Source of the DNA: Plakobranchus ocellatus
Taxonomy: Eukaryota; Mollusca; Gastropoda; Plakobranchidae
Length of the DNA: 24,085 nt
NCBI GenBank assembly: GCA_019648995.1
Contig: BLXT01005772.1
Span: 444,632 to 468,716, forward strand
Direction of reading: 5' to 3'
Positions 19,301 through 24,085 of this stretch are shown here, one piece after another (positions within the stretch are counted from its first letter, which is position 1; every line of letters starts with the position of its first letter). A program made the translations under genes and the position numbers. The notes under the pieces were generated by a model. That model did not search any database and had not been told where the DNA came from. It saw only the letters and a list, made by a program, of their open reading frames with translations.

Positions 19301-21815
19301 GCATTGTATGACAGATTGAAGAGAGCACCGGAGGTGGAGGCATCATCCGCTTGAGCCTGCATCAAAGTCTTGGTCGCAATTTAAGACTGCTTCTCCTTCA
19401 TCAGCCAAACCAGCGTGTGGCTATGTCTGACTTGTACCGCTTGTACCGACAACAGTACAGTGTAGAACTCAGCCCAGCATTATATGGCTTTTCCAGCTTG
19501 TACCAGTTGCTGCTGTCTTTTCCTCACATTTTGGAAGTGCGAGGCAAGCCTACGCACAAGTTTATCATTCTTTCAGGGTTGCTGGCCACGCCAGGTGCGT
19601 TTGATTTAGATAATGGGCAATTATGAAGTCTCTCCATGTTTAGCATCATTACAAAATGACGTTTTGTGCAAAAATGTGGCCATGCTAAAAATTTAATGTT
19701 GCAAAGGCAGCATCTATCACAGATTGTAAGAAGCATCAAACTTTGCCAGATTCTCTCAAGTAAAATTAGAGTTGGAATGTGAAATGATTAAACTTCAAGC
19801 ATTTCTATATTTATTGCATATATGTTCTTGACGAAAAATGTCTCATTTTGTGGTGTAGCTACACTCATCCTTTTGATACATACCTCCCTCCCCTGAGATT
19901 GTCAGTATAAAAATCTTCAATAAAGTTATTGTTGAACAGTATTATGTTTGCAGAGTTTTTTCAAGGTATAAGTCACAGACAAAATTCTGACTTATAAGGG
20001 CTACATCTGGATACATACTAGCAAGATCTGATTAAAAATCCTGTCATGTCACACGTTTACTCAAGACTTGAGTAAAACTTAAGCAGTTGTTTACTCTATT
20101 ATGTTTGTCATTGTTGTGTAGTCAAAAATTAATGTATACCTATATATTTGGTCACAGGAGTTTTGCCTCCAACTCGTGTTGATGTGATATCCCCACAACA
20201 ATTTTCTGGACCTAAAGAAGTCAAAACCATTGGTGAGATGCAAGGCCTGGACCTTGTCACCCATTACTCTAAACATTGTCCTTCTCTTAATAATCAGGTC
20301 TGATCTATTGATATCTTTCGTTAAGATCATCTAAAGACGCATTTTTTTTTCTCTCATAACTTTACCTCTCTTGCTTAATTAGTCATTCCATACATAAATG
20401 TTTCAAGGCCCATCCAAACGAATCATTTGATGAATTATGAAAATTACATTTTAAAAAGTTGATGGAGTCTAAGGCATTTCTTGAGCTTTGTGTTTGAGAA
20501 CTACCTTTGAAGCTGCAGTTATTCCATGCTAATATATAGCAGTTTATAAAGCAATGAAAAAAAGTGTCGCAACATCTTGTCCATTAGGGCTATTGTCAAG
20601 ACAAATACATATACTGAAAATATCTTGATGGCGGTAAAAAATCATTGAAATTGGCAGACATGTGGAATTGAGGTTATGTCCTAATTCTTCAGTAGGGCTT
20701 TTTCATGCCACCAGATATCTTGCTTTTTGATTTGAAGAGATTTCAAGATATTTGGATTTAAATGTGTACTTTTTTTAAACCACTGAAATCTTATATTGTA
20801 ACAGTGCCACCATCAGTCTGCACTGCTCGGCAAGTCAACCTTTTTTTTTCTTTTAACCTTTTTTTATTCAAAGATGTACTCTGCAGGTAGAACAAAAATA
20901 TGTTTTATCTTTTGTCGGTCACTTAAGGGCATGTGCTGTCAAATAGAATGAAAAATGGAAAATTTTTTTTTGATTAATTGCGTAATATGCATGGCAGTTA
21001 TCTTGGATTTTTCAAATGTAAACATTTTTTTTAATGAAACTTTATTTACCAATTTGCCTGAAATTTGGCCTGAAGCACCTAAGAAGCCACATAAATATTC
21101 CTAAAGAAAGTTTTTTGATTCATAAATTTTTCTTCTCACGGTGCATGAACAAAATTTAGCAAAATGACATCTTTCAAATTTCTCACAATTTTCCCCTTTT
21201 GAGCAATGATAACTCCAAAATGAAAAATGCTGCAGCTAAATTACTTTATGTGTTTTTTTTTTGCAGGTATAAGTGTTTGCTGTGTGAAAATTTCAGGTCA
21301 TTTTGATAGAAAACAAAAGTTTTATGGGTTTTAGTGCAAAAAGTCAATTTTGAGAAAACGGACAATAAAGATTTTTGAGTAAAGAAGAAAAACATAGTAT
21401 TCGCCTTTCTAAATCTGAAATTATGACCTGAAGTAATTGTTTTCATTGCAAATTACGCCTTTTTATCATAGAAAAATTGTTGAGGAAGCCAAATATGCTG
21501 ATTTTTAAAATCGGACAAAAAATCGCCCTAACATGAATATTTGACCGCACATGCTCTTAATAGAAAACATTATGTCTACTAGTCATTAAAACAACCTCAT
21601 TCATACTTTTGAGATCAATAAGTGGCAACTTTTTTTCCCAGCGAAATGAAGAAAATATGAAACACTCAAGAGGAAGATCTCAATGTAAAGTTGTTTTATA
21701 TAATGAGCGTATTGTATCCACAGAACCAGCATCCTCAGTTCCTAGTGTGTCAGGATCAGGAGCAACTACACTGATGCATGCCTCCCAGCTGTGGGATTCT
21801 GCCATCATATCTCAG
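1018..21815 (+). CDS. MARF1: MARF1 orthologue, partial (RRM plus eight LOTUS domains; 16 internal exons)
   Basis: The coding segments are 1018-1381, 1916-2094, 2763-2843, 4080-4224, 4677-4852, 5159-5322, 5739-5944, 8176-8314, 8996-9087, 9543-9588, 11670-11872, 12368-12589, 15376-15579, 19315-19594, 20158-20232 and 21724-21815. Every junction keeps phase, giving 889 uninterrupted codons. Domain order is a Pro/Ser-rich linker (residues 1-90), an RRM (about 92-175) and eight LOTUS/OST-HTH domains (about 178-830), then a tail. This order, the eight-domain count and motifs such as VSNLDYN and FIPAYHH match vertebrate MARF1. Known for the family: MARF1 is a cytoplasmic post-transcriptional regulator with an N-terminal NYN endoribonuclease domain, needed for mouse oocyte meiosis and retrotransposon control; its LOTUS domains bind RNA, and the fly protein recruits CCR4-NOT. 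The NYN domain, first RRM, start codon and stop codon are outside the window. Orthology is inferred from remembered vertebrate sequence, not from a search. Confidence 0.92.
1382..1915 (+). other. Intron between MARF1 exons a and b
   Basis: AT-rich, phase 0. It holds a small inverted repeat, AGCATGAG at 1695-1702 pairing with CTCATGCT at 1711-1718. Nothing else is recognisable. Confidence 0.85.
1916..2094 (+). CDS. MARF1: MARF1 exon b: rest of the RRM
   Basis: This encodes [12 protein letters not shown] (strand 2), TSVATLRLP (the RNP1-position strand, degenerate and without the usual aromatics), helix [15 protein letters not shown] and strand KRINVQL. I chose the acceptor TTTCCTTAAG at 1915 over the CAG at 1930. 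With it the HVK..TLRL stretch has the same length as in vertebrate MARF1 and the RRM has a full second strand. Both choices keep frame. The donor is AG|GTAACT, phase 2. Confidence 0.85.
2095..2762 (+). other. Intron between MARF1 exons b and c
   Basis: Phase 2 intron with an A-run at about 2269-2283. Open frames run through it for short distances, but none resembles a protein family. Confidence 0.85.
2763..2843 (+). CDS. MARF1: MARF1 exon c: first half of LOTUS domain 1
   Basis: A short exon, 81 nt, with acceptor TTTATTTTTCAG and donor CG|GTAAGC; it is phase 2 at both ends. It encodes [19 protein letters not shown] and IDLFDKR, matching the first helices of the first LOTUS domain. In vertebrate MARF1 the corresponding stretch is an AEIMSILQDAP-like segment followed by a DIYEKKFG-like one. 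Because 81 is divisible by three, skipping this exon would keep frame but destroy LOTUS 1. Confidence 0.85.
2844..4079 (+). other. Intron between MARF1 exons c and d
   Basis: Phase 2 intron, T- and A-rich, with T-runs near 3210, 3273 and 3838. Two overlapping open frames of about 130 codons (3070-3468, 3257-3655) are Phe-rich by-products of this composition, not genes. Confidence 0.8.
4080..4224 (+). CDS. MARF1: MARF1 exon d: second half of LOTUS domain 1 and linker
   Basis: The acceptor is TCATTCTAG and the donor GAG|GTAGTG (phase 0). The encoded [20 protein letters not shown] and RWVKLQP finish LOTUS 1; SVSDVYKM corresponds to the vertebrate NVSDLYKL helix. The final part, [15 protein letters not shown], is a Thr/Pro-rich linker. 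Confidence 0.9.
4225..4676 (+). other. Intron between MARF1 exons d and e
   Basis: Phase 0 intron ending in an A-run (about 4643-4659) close to the acceptor. I see no other feature. Confidence 0.85.
4677..4852 (+). CDS. MARF1: MARF1 exon e: inter-LOTUS linker and start of LOTUS domain 2
   Basis: The acceptor TTTTTGTGCCAG follows a long A-run (about 4643-4659), so its pyrimidine tract is short. The donor is AG|GTACTG, phase 2. It opens with [14 protein letters not shown], which matches the conserved linker with the PVCRQHC motif in vertebrate MARF1. LOTUS 2 begins near residue 296 with [19 protein letters not shown], equivalent to the vertebrate FAPQVHSLLQTHEGTVPL. Confidence 0.92.
4853..5158 (+). 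other. Intron between MARF1 exons e and f
   Basis: Short phase 2 intron. Nothing is recognisable in it. Confidence 0.85.
5159..5322 (+). CDS. MARF1: MARF1 exon f: rest of LOTUS domain 2
   Basis: The acceptor is CACTCTAG and the donor TAC G|GTAAGA (phase 1). It encodes [12 protein letters not shown] followed by [19 protein letters not shown] and the strand GVKVIQF. GGVPLEHFITCVPGV is the remembered vertebrate counterpart, so this is one of the clearest diagnostic exons. Confidence 0.94.
5323..5738 (+). other. Intron between MARF1 exons f and g
   Basis: Phase 1 AT-rich intron. Nothing is recognisable in it. Confidence 0.85.
5739..5944 (+). CDS. MARF1: MARF1 exon g: LOTUS domain 3 helices
   Basis: The acceptor is CTTTTCAG and the donor CAG|GTGACA (phase 0). 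After [13 protein letters not shown] it encodes [20 protein letters not shown], the motif [19 protein letters not shown] and the last helix [14 protein letters not shown]. This is the most conserved type of LOTUS repeat in MARF1. About 25 of 40 aligned residues are identical to LOTUS 5 in exon k. Confidence 0.95.
6085..6312 (+). mobile_element. LINE fragment: decayed 3' end of a reverse-transcriptase ORF
   Basis: Translation of 6140-6214 gives [20 protein letters not shown] and then RSKSTWR. This fits the C-terminal tail of many non-LTR retrotransposon ORFs (aLkW..xGkRxxGRpkxTWR). After a frame change near 6220-6230 the tail continues as [18 protein letters not shown], the usual E...lG.tW.el element. 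One frame change and point changes mark it as old and 5'-truncated. The LINE clade cannot be fixed from this piece. Confidence 0.65.
6331..6420 (+). mobile_element. tRNA-derived SINE head, copy 1
   Basis: An A-box-like TGGCTCAGTGG at 6338 and a B-box-like GGGCTCAAGCC at 6390 are 52 bases apart, as in class II (Leu/Ser) tRNAs. No acceptor-stem pairing is visible, so it is not a tRNA gene. A second copy at 21975-22049 shares the TGGCTCARTGG, ATCTG and TTCTGT blocks in the same order, supporting a dispersed family. The 3' body and tail are not defined. Confidence 0.6.
8176..8314 (+). CDS. MARF1: MARF1 exon h: end of LOTUS 3 and start of LOTUS 4
   Basis: The acceptor is TTCTTGTGCAG and the donor TAT G|GTAAAT (phase 1), followed by a T-run. 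[15 protein letters not shown] is the strand pair that closes LOTUS 3. [20 protein letters not shown] and [11 protein letters not shown] begin LOTUS 4, matching the vertebrate RAQVKRFTQDLLKLLKSQ segment. Confidence 0.93.
8315..8995 (+). other. Intron between MARF1 exons h and i
   Basis: Phase 1 intron with a T-run of about 14 bases just after the donor. Otherwise it is AT-rich and featureless. Confidence 0.85.
8996..9087 (+). CDS. MARF1: MARF1 exon i: middle of LOTUS domain 4
   Basis: The acceptor is CTTTTGCAG and the donor ATA|GTGAGT (phase 0). It encodes [20 protein letters not shown] and [11 protein letters not shown], aligning with the vertebrate segment ending in TEYGVCELIDIISEIPDTTI. 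The intron after it falls at the position shared by LOTUS 3, 5, 6 and 7. Confidence 0.9.
9088..9542 (+). other. Intron between MARF1 exons i and j
   Basis: Phase 0 intron at the shared LOTUS position, with a T-run at about 9391-9406. Nothing else is seen. Confidence 0.85.
9543..9588 (+). CDS. MARF1: MARF1 exon j: closing strands of LOTUS domain 4
   Basis: A 46-nt micro-exon with acceptor TTGCTTGTAG and donor AGA G|GTAAGT (phase 1). It encodes [15 protein letters not shown], the closing strand pair of LOTUS 4, equivalent to the vertebrate strand ending in VICIPKR. Its short length makes it easy for gene finders to miss, and skipping it would shift frame. Confidence 0.88.
10077..10122. repeat. 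Nested inverted repeat (stem-loop)
   Basis: Outer arms TCAAACCTC (10077-10085) and GAGGTTTGA (10114-10122) pair perfectly over 9 bp. Inside lies a perfect 4-bp hairpin, GTGC-CTTT-GCAC (10090-10101). No family or function is known to me; it could be the core of a small foldback element. Confidence 0.6.
10446..11455 (+). mobile_element. piggyBac-like non-autonomous element, copy A (degenerate)
   Basis: It starts CCATTAAC like copy B. The frame at 10667-11011 reads ISDSEDSD.., EFDDGSDD and GLDLDLDPN, an acidic tract like the N-terminus of piggyBac transposases, with two stops. About 300 bases further on it has GAAAGCTTGTTCATTTTCC (11308-11326), shared with copies B and C. The distances from start to tract and to this block match copy B. 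No clear TTAA flank or matching right end remains, so both ends are estimates. A perfect 14-base palindrome, GGGTCAAATGACCC, lies at 11267-11280. Confidence 0.5.
11670..11872 (+). CDS. MARF1: MARF1 exon k: LOTUS domain 5 helices
   Basis: The acceptor is TTGTTCCAG. It encodes [18 protein letters not shown], then [20 protein letters not shown] and [19 protein letters not shown], nearly matching vertebrate LOTUS 5 ([18 protein letters not shown]). The donor must be CGG|GTTAGT, which has T at intron position 3 and is weak. A stronger-looking GTAAGC four bases downstream would break the frame with exon l. Confidence 0.94.
11873..12367 (+). other. Intron between MARF1 exons k and l
   Basis: Phase 0 intron at the shared LOTUS position. 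The words ACTTACGCAGTCTTGAA near 11980 resemble ACTTACGCAAGTCTGGAA near 7620, hinting at a shared repeat. Otherwise it is featureless. Confidence 0.8.
12368..12589 (+). CDS. MARF1: MARF1 exon l: end of LOTUS 5 and LOTUS 6 helices
   Basis: The acceptor is TCTTGTCTTCAAG and the donor AAG|GTGTGC (phase 0 at both ends). [16 protein letters not shown] closes LOTUS 5. [40 protein letters not shown] and [11 protein letters not shown] form LOTUS 6. This domain is more diverged than LOTUS 3 and 5 but keeps the DYG turn before the last helix. Confidence 0.9.
13127..13428 (+). mobile_element. LINE fragment: endonuclease/reverse-transcriptase C-terminus
   Basis: One frame reads [20 protein letters not shown], stop, [35 protein letters not shown], and after a second in-frame stop [12 protein letters not shown]. 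The series tNexvL..., Rxl.flGHi.R, e.ieGkR.kGRqr and R..WR..i is the standard tail of non-LTR endonuclease-reverse transcriptases. It ends with TGA at 13426-13428. Two internal stops (13187 and 13313 areas) and loss of the 5' part mark a dead, 5'-truncated copy. It belongs to a different lineage from the LINE tail at 6085. Confidence 0.85.
13534..13554. repeat. TA dinucleotide microsatellite
   Basis: About ten uninterrupted TA units lie just 3' of the LINE tail. Confidence 0.9.
13978..15033 (+). mobile_element. piggyBac-like non-autonomous element, copy B (TTAA-flanked)
   Basis: TTAA lies on both sides (13974-13977 and 15034-15037). The left end CCATTAACGATCC pairs with the right end GGTACATTAATGG as imperfect inverted repeats (10 of 13). 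Inside, 14223-14548 decodes to an acidic stretch with GLDLDLGD, then [17 protein letters not shown] and [13 protein letters not shown], which fits the start of the piggyBac transposase domain (DDE_Tnp_1_7). Stops interrupt it and the DDD catalytic region is absent, so the element cannot move by itself. The shared block GAAAGCTTATCCATTTTCC is at 14876-14894. Confidence 0.8.
15376..15579 (+). CDS. MARF1: MARF1 exon m: end of LOTUS 6 and LOTUS 7 helices
   Basis: The acceptor is TTTTACACCTAG and the donor CAG|GTAAAA (phase 0 at both ends). [17 protein letters not shown] closes LOTUS 6. [20 protein letters not shown] and [20 protein letters not shown] with DKLGDFIQ form LOTUS 7. The usual YG before the last helix is replaced, as in other divergent C-terminal LOTUS copies. 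Confidence 0.88.
16382..19129. mobile_element. Unclassified 2.75-kb inverted-repeat DNA element with internal motif array
   Basis: The left end begins GAGCCATTGCCAAAAG (16382) and continues to 16403. The right end (19108-19129) is its reverse complement with one mismatch in 22 bases. TTAT directly abuts both ends (16378-16381, 19130-19133), as a 4-bp target duplication would. The longest open frames inside are about 60 codons, so it is non-autonomous. It contains at least ten copies of TACAACCGTWAC or close variants, in both orientations. The family is unknown to me; 4-bp duplications occur in several DNA transposon groups. Confidence 0.75.
16767..18950. repeat. Dispersed array of TACAACCGTWAC motifs
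   Basis: Clear copies on the + strand are at 17142, 17172, 18551 (GTTACAACCGTAACG), 18598 and 18936. Variants TACARCCATAACACG are at 17366 and 17557. Reverse-oriented copies GTTACGGTTGTA or GTTACGGCC are at 16767, 17508 and 17989, the last containing the perfect palindrome TTACGGCCGTAA. Weaker forms are at 16971, 17776, 17828 and 18577. Spacing is irregular and the sequence between copies does not repeat, so this is not a satellite. Confidence 0.8.
19315..19594 (+). CDS. MARF1: MARF1 exon n: end of LOTUS 7 and all of LOTUS 8
   Basis: The acceptor is TGTATGACAG and the donor CCA G|GTGCGT (phase 1). [15 protein letters not shown] closes LOTUS 7. [60 protein letters not shown] and KFIILSG make LOTUS 8 complete in one exon, without the phase-0 intron found in LOTUS 3-7. 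At 280 nt it is the second-longest exon here. Confidence 0.9.
19595..20157 (+). other. Intron between MARF1 exons n and o
   Basis: Phase 1 intron, AT-rich. Nothing is recognisable in it. Confidence 0.85.
20158..20232 (+). CDS. MARF1: MARF1 exon o: start of the C-terminal tail
   Basis: The acceptor is TTGGTCACAG and the donor ATT G|GTGAGA. It encodes [20 protein letters not shown] followed by VKTI, a Pro-rich linker after LOTUS 8. No domain is recognisable. Support comes from good splice sites, phase 1 matching on both sides and GC content above the surrounding intron. At 75 nt it could be skipped in frame. Confidence 0.75.
20233..21723 (+). other. Intron between MARF1 exons o and p
   Basis: Phase 1 intron. 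The TTAA-flanked element 20927-21556 occupies its 3' half. The first 690 bases show nothing recognisable. Confidence 0.8.
20927..21556. mobile_element. 630-bp TTAA-flanked MITE (piggyBac-type)
   Basis: The left terminus GGGCATGTGCTGTCAAATA (20927-20945) pairs with the reverse complement of the right terminus, GAGCATGTGCGGTCAAATA (21538-21556), at 17 of 19 positions. TTAA abuts both ends (20923-20926, 21557-21560), the signature target duplication of piggyBac transposases. The interior is AT-rich with no transposase relic. Its termini differ from copies A-C, so it is a separate family. Confidence 0.85.
21724..21815 (+). CDS. MARF1: MARF1 exon p: C-terminal tail, continues beyond the window
   Basis: The acceptor is GTATCCACAG and the donor CAG|GTAGGA (phase 0). 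It encodes [20 protein letters not shown] and [11 protein letters not shown], a Ser-rich unstructured segment. Phase 1 entry matches exon o. No stop codon is reached before the donor, so the gene must go on past the window or into an exon I cannot recognise. Confidence 0.72.
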
Positions 21816-21974
21816 GTAGGAGCATCAGGTTTTACTTTTCTACAGCAAATACCTTCTCCAATCAGGTGAAAATTGTGCTAATTAATGATGCTCTGTAAAT
21901 TTTTTTTTTCTTAAAAAGAGCATGTAAAGACAAATTAAAATAAAATGAGACTTTTATGTTATACATGGGACTTT

Positions 21975-22049
21975 TGGTGGCTCAATGGCTAACAGCTTCT
22001 CCCTATAATCTGCAGCAAATTTTCTGTATGTGCAGATCAGATTGAATTC
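21975..22049 (+). mobile_element. tRNA-derived SINE head, copy 2, cut by piggyBac-like copy C
   Basis: TGGCTCAATGG at 21978 is followed by ATCTGCAGC and TTTCTGTATG in the order seen in the copy at 6331-6420. The B box is eroded. The sequence is interrupted at 22050 by the TTAA and left terminus of copy C, so the SINE is older than that insertion. Confidence 0.5.
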
Positions 22050-22053
22050 TTAA

Positions 22054-22662
22054 CCATTAAATTATAACTCCAGGTATCGCTCAGTACCAATCCTATACCG
22101 ACATTAGCATTTACGGAACAGAACCTATTTATGTTATTTTTTTGCACAAGAGAGATCTACTGGTTGTTTGATTATTTTGAAAATAGGTTGAATAGAAGTA
22201 AAAAGGTTTTTTTTTTTTTATAAAATGCCTTCCAACTTGTCAGTTCTGAACCAAATAAAGAAGATGATAGCCCTGTTGACAAGAAAGGAAGAGATGTGGA
22301 AAATGAAAATGATATCGCGTGTGATGATAAAGAGGCAGACGATGATCAGAACTATGACTCTCTAGACCTAGATGTAGAGTTAGGTTGGGTCATGGATTGG
22401 GAGGCGTAGTCTGATAGGGGTTAATTTTTTTTTTTTTTTTTACAATTTCTTGTATAAGCGCAAAGCATGTTGAGCATGAGAAGGAAGCTTGTTCATTTTT
22501 CCACACAATGATTATTTTTGGAGGTTTTTTTTCAAAGCAATATTTGAATTTGTACAATTTTTGTTTTGTTAGTGAAACATCTTATGACAAAAATTGGAGT
22601 TATGCCTATTGCCGTAGTAATTGGGCTATGGGAACTACTGAGAGGGCCTGGTAATTTAAGGG
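22054..22662 (+). mobile_element. piggyBac-like non-autonomous element, copy C (TTAA-flanked)
   Basis: TTAA lies at 22050-22053 and 22663-22666. The left end CCATTAAATTA pairs with the right end TAATTTAAGGG with one mismatch, and CCAGG follows or precedes on each side. The frame at 22243-22410 reads SEPNKEDDSPVDKKGRDVEN, then an Asp/Glu-rich stretch with SLDLDVELGW and WEA, then a stop. This is the same acidic N-terminal relic as in copies A and B. The block GGAAGCTTGTTCATTTTTCC is at 22483-22502. It is shorter than B and lacks the transposase core. Confidence 0.78.
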
Positions 22663-22673
22663 TTAATTCAAAT

Positions 22674-22760
22674 AGACCTGCCAACTTTCCGTTTTCGGGG
22701 GGGAAAATTCCGGTGGAGGCCTATAAATTCTGTTGTCCGGGCAGCCCTGCTAAAATCCCA
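22674..22760 (+). repeat. Dispersed repeat terminus, copy 3 (hAT-like?)
   Basis: It begins AGACCTGCCAAC, followed by TTTCCGTTTTCGGGGGGG and a moderately GC-rich stretch. The first 12 bases match the terminus on the minus strand at 286-301. The right boundary is not defined. Confidence 0.4.
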
Positions 22761-22990
22761 TTTAGTTGTCCAAGTGGGCAATGGATAGGAAAAAAAATAA
22801 TCTTGTTGTATCCTATGGACCCATCCAATATCAACTGACATGTATTCTGTACCTATTTAAATAGCATTGAAGATTTTTAAATTATGGATGTAACTAACGC
22901 AAGTATCCAATTGGCGATCCATAACGTTTATTCAACATTCCCTGCAAAGGACCGAGTAACTTCTGTGTTATTGATATGTCATGGTCCTAC

Positions 22991-23028
22991 ATGCAGACAT
23001 GCCAACAGTATGCTTTAGGAATATTTCA
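22991..23028 (+). repeat. Dispersed repeat terminus, copy 2 (hAT-like?)
   Basis: ATGCAGACATGCCAAC (22991-23006) and, 10 bases on, AGGAATATTTCA match the minus strand of 259-301 in order. No opposite end is visible. Confidence 0.45.
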
Positions 23029-23269
23029 TCCCGCCAACGCAGAAAATTTTACACCTTTCGCTGTTAAGCTGAGCTCTTGTGCTGTGGTTTCATTTTGTGC
23101 GATTTTCTTTCCATTAACATTATACAAAAATGTGGTATCAATCAAAAGTTCATCCTCAATTTTTTTTTAACTGTCCGCGAACTAGACCGTTGTAGTTTCT
23201 TTGATCTTATACCAGGCTTGCAACGAGTTCCCCGATTAAATAAAGCGCCTATACTGAATTTTTTTATGC

Positions 23270-23310
23270 GGGGGAGGGGGAGGGGAAGGGGAGTGGGAGT
23301 GGTGAGTGGG
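23270..23310 (+). repeat. G-rich run with G-quadruplex potential
   Basis: Four G-runs of 4-5 bases separated by one or two A (23270-23291) are followed by further GGG runs to 23310. This fits the standard G3+N1-7 quadruplex pattern on the sense strand of the transcript. Confidence 0.8.
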
Positions 23311-23861
23311 TTCTGCCTGCAACTCAATAGATCTTTGACGCTAGTGTAAGGTAACCAAGAATTAAGGCTGCACCATATCAATCATATATTAATACACAGT
23401 CTTGCCCTCCCCCCCAAACAAAAATTAATCAAACAAGAGCTTAGAAGCAAGAAACACATTTTGCAGTGATAGAAGTATGCCATGATAATAATTTTAAAGT
23501 CAACATTGTGCTCAATGCAGTAGGCCTAGAGTGATGACTGGCATACCATGTCGGCAATAGTTCAAAGAAATCACAGGTTGGTTTTTGGGAATTGCAGCCT
23601 GACCTTCAAGTCGGCCCCACATCAAAGTAATTTGAGATGCCCACTATGTCTAGTTTTAACACTACATGAATGGTGATGTGCATACAAACTGCCTGACATT
23701 TCCAAAAAACTAACTGAATACCACATTTTTCATAATATGGGTCTTATTTATAATATGTACCTAAGATGTTTTGTCCTAGATCTACTTTGAAAAATCCTAT
23801 TAGAACTGCACACCGAGTGATAACTAGATCTAATGCATTGAAGGCTAGTTACCTTATCTAA

Positions 23862-23922
23862 TCTCTCTCTCTTTCTCTCGCTCTCACTTTGTCTCTCTGT
23901 TTTTCTCGGTCTGTCTGTCTCA
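23862..23922. repeat. CT-rich imperfect microsatellite
   Basis: An imperfect CT/TCTCTG run. Between it and the terminal CT run lies a 12-base CpG-rich palindrome, GTCGACGTCGAC, at 23976-23987. Confidence 0.85.
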
Positions 23923-24039
23923 TCTTGAATTATTCAGTTTCAAAATCGCAAATTTCTTCTTCTTTAGTTGATAGTGTCGACGTCGACGTGGATTGTTCTT
24001 TTCTTAGGCAATATTCTGATGTTTTTTGTTTTCTTTGTC

Positions 24040-24041
<2 letters not shown>

Positions 24042-24076
<35 letters not shown>

Positions 24077-24085
24077 CCTCTCTCT
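24042..24085. repeat. CT microsatellite reaching the window end
   Basis: A nearly pure CT run from 24042 to the last base, interrupted by CCCCC near 24074. Its true length cannot be seen. Confidence 0.95.

Larger units (their letters stand above)
15580..19314 (+). other. Intron between MARF1 exons m and n
   Basis: The largest complete intron here, 3.7 kb, phase 0 at the shared LOTUS position. Positions 15580-16377 are featureless. The inverted-repeat element 16382-19129 fills most of it. A T-run at about 19142-19159 and featureless sequence follow. Confidence 0.85.
21816..24085 (+). other. Downstream intron of MARF1 (5' part) filled with repeats
   Basis: It begins at the exon p donor and runs to the window end. 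It contains SINE head copy 2, piggyBac-like copy C, two repeat termini with GACCTGCCAAC-type words, a G-rich run and CT microsatellites. I found no exon with a plausible MARF1 tail sequence, but the tail evolves fast and one could be missed. Confidence 0.65.

Noticed and set aside
21816-24085. Further MARF1 tail exons or the 3' UTR
   Set aside because: No open frame with acceptable splice phase and MARF1-like composition was found; the open frames at 22566-22838 and 22976-23349 fall within repeats.

Overview
The window is a stretch of animal nuclear genome. It has AT-rich introns, GT-AG splicing, dispersed LINE, SINE and DNA-transposon relics, and microsatellites. One gene runs on the + strand and no second gene is supportable. 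The gene is a MARF1 (meiosis regulator and mRNA stability factor 1, limkain-b1) orthologue. Sixteen internal coding exons between 1018 and 21815 join in frame into 889 codons. They encode a Pro/Ser-rich linker, the RRM that precedes the LOTUS array, all eight LOTUS/OST-HTH domains, and the start of the C-terminal tail. The N-terminal NYN nuclease domain and first RRM, and the last exon(s), lie outside the window. Frequent TAGGCCTA- and TAGATCTA-like words and CT microsatellites hint at a marine invertebrate, perhaps a gastropod mollusc, but this is only a guess.

Layout: 1-1017 is the end of an upstream intron with a repeat fragment. 1018-2094 holds the linker and RRM (exons a-b). 2763-5322 holds LOTUS 1 and 2 (exons c-f). 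5739-9588 holds LOTUS 3 and 4 (exons g-j). 11670-15579 holds LOTUS 5, 6 and most of 7 (exons k-m). 19315-19594 completes LOTUS 7 and holds LOTUS 8 (exon n). 20158-21815 starts the tail (exons o-p). 21816-24085 is intron and repeats with no recognisable exon.

The introns carry most of the novelty. Three copies of one non-autonomous piggyBac-like family, each with a decayed acidic transposase N-terminus, lie at about 10446-11455, 13978-15033 and 22054-22662; the last two are bounded by TTAA. A separate 630-bp TTAA element lies at 20927-21556. Two LINE tails (about 6085-6312 and 13127-13428) and two tRNA-derived SINE heads (6331-6420, 21975-22049) are present. The most unusual object is a 2.75-kb element at 16382-19129. 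It has near-perfect 22-bp terminal inverted repeats and TTAT on both sides, and holds about a dozen copies of a CpG-containing motif, TACAACCGTWAC, in both orientations. I could not assign it to a family.

The exon structure is also informative. LOTUS 3, 4, 5, 6 and 7 are each cut by a phase-0 intron at the same structural place, just before the strand that follows the last helix. This fits growth of the array by duplication of an intron-bearing unit.
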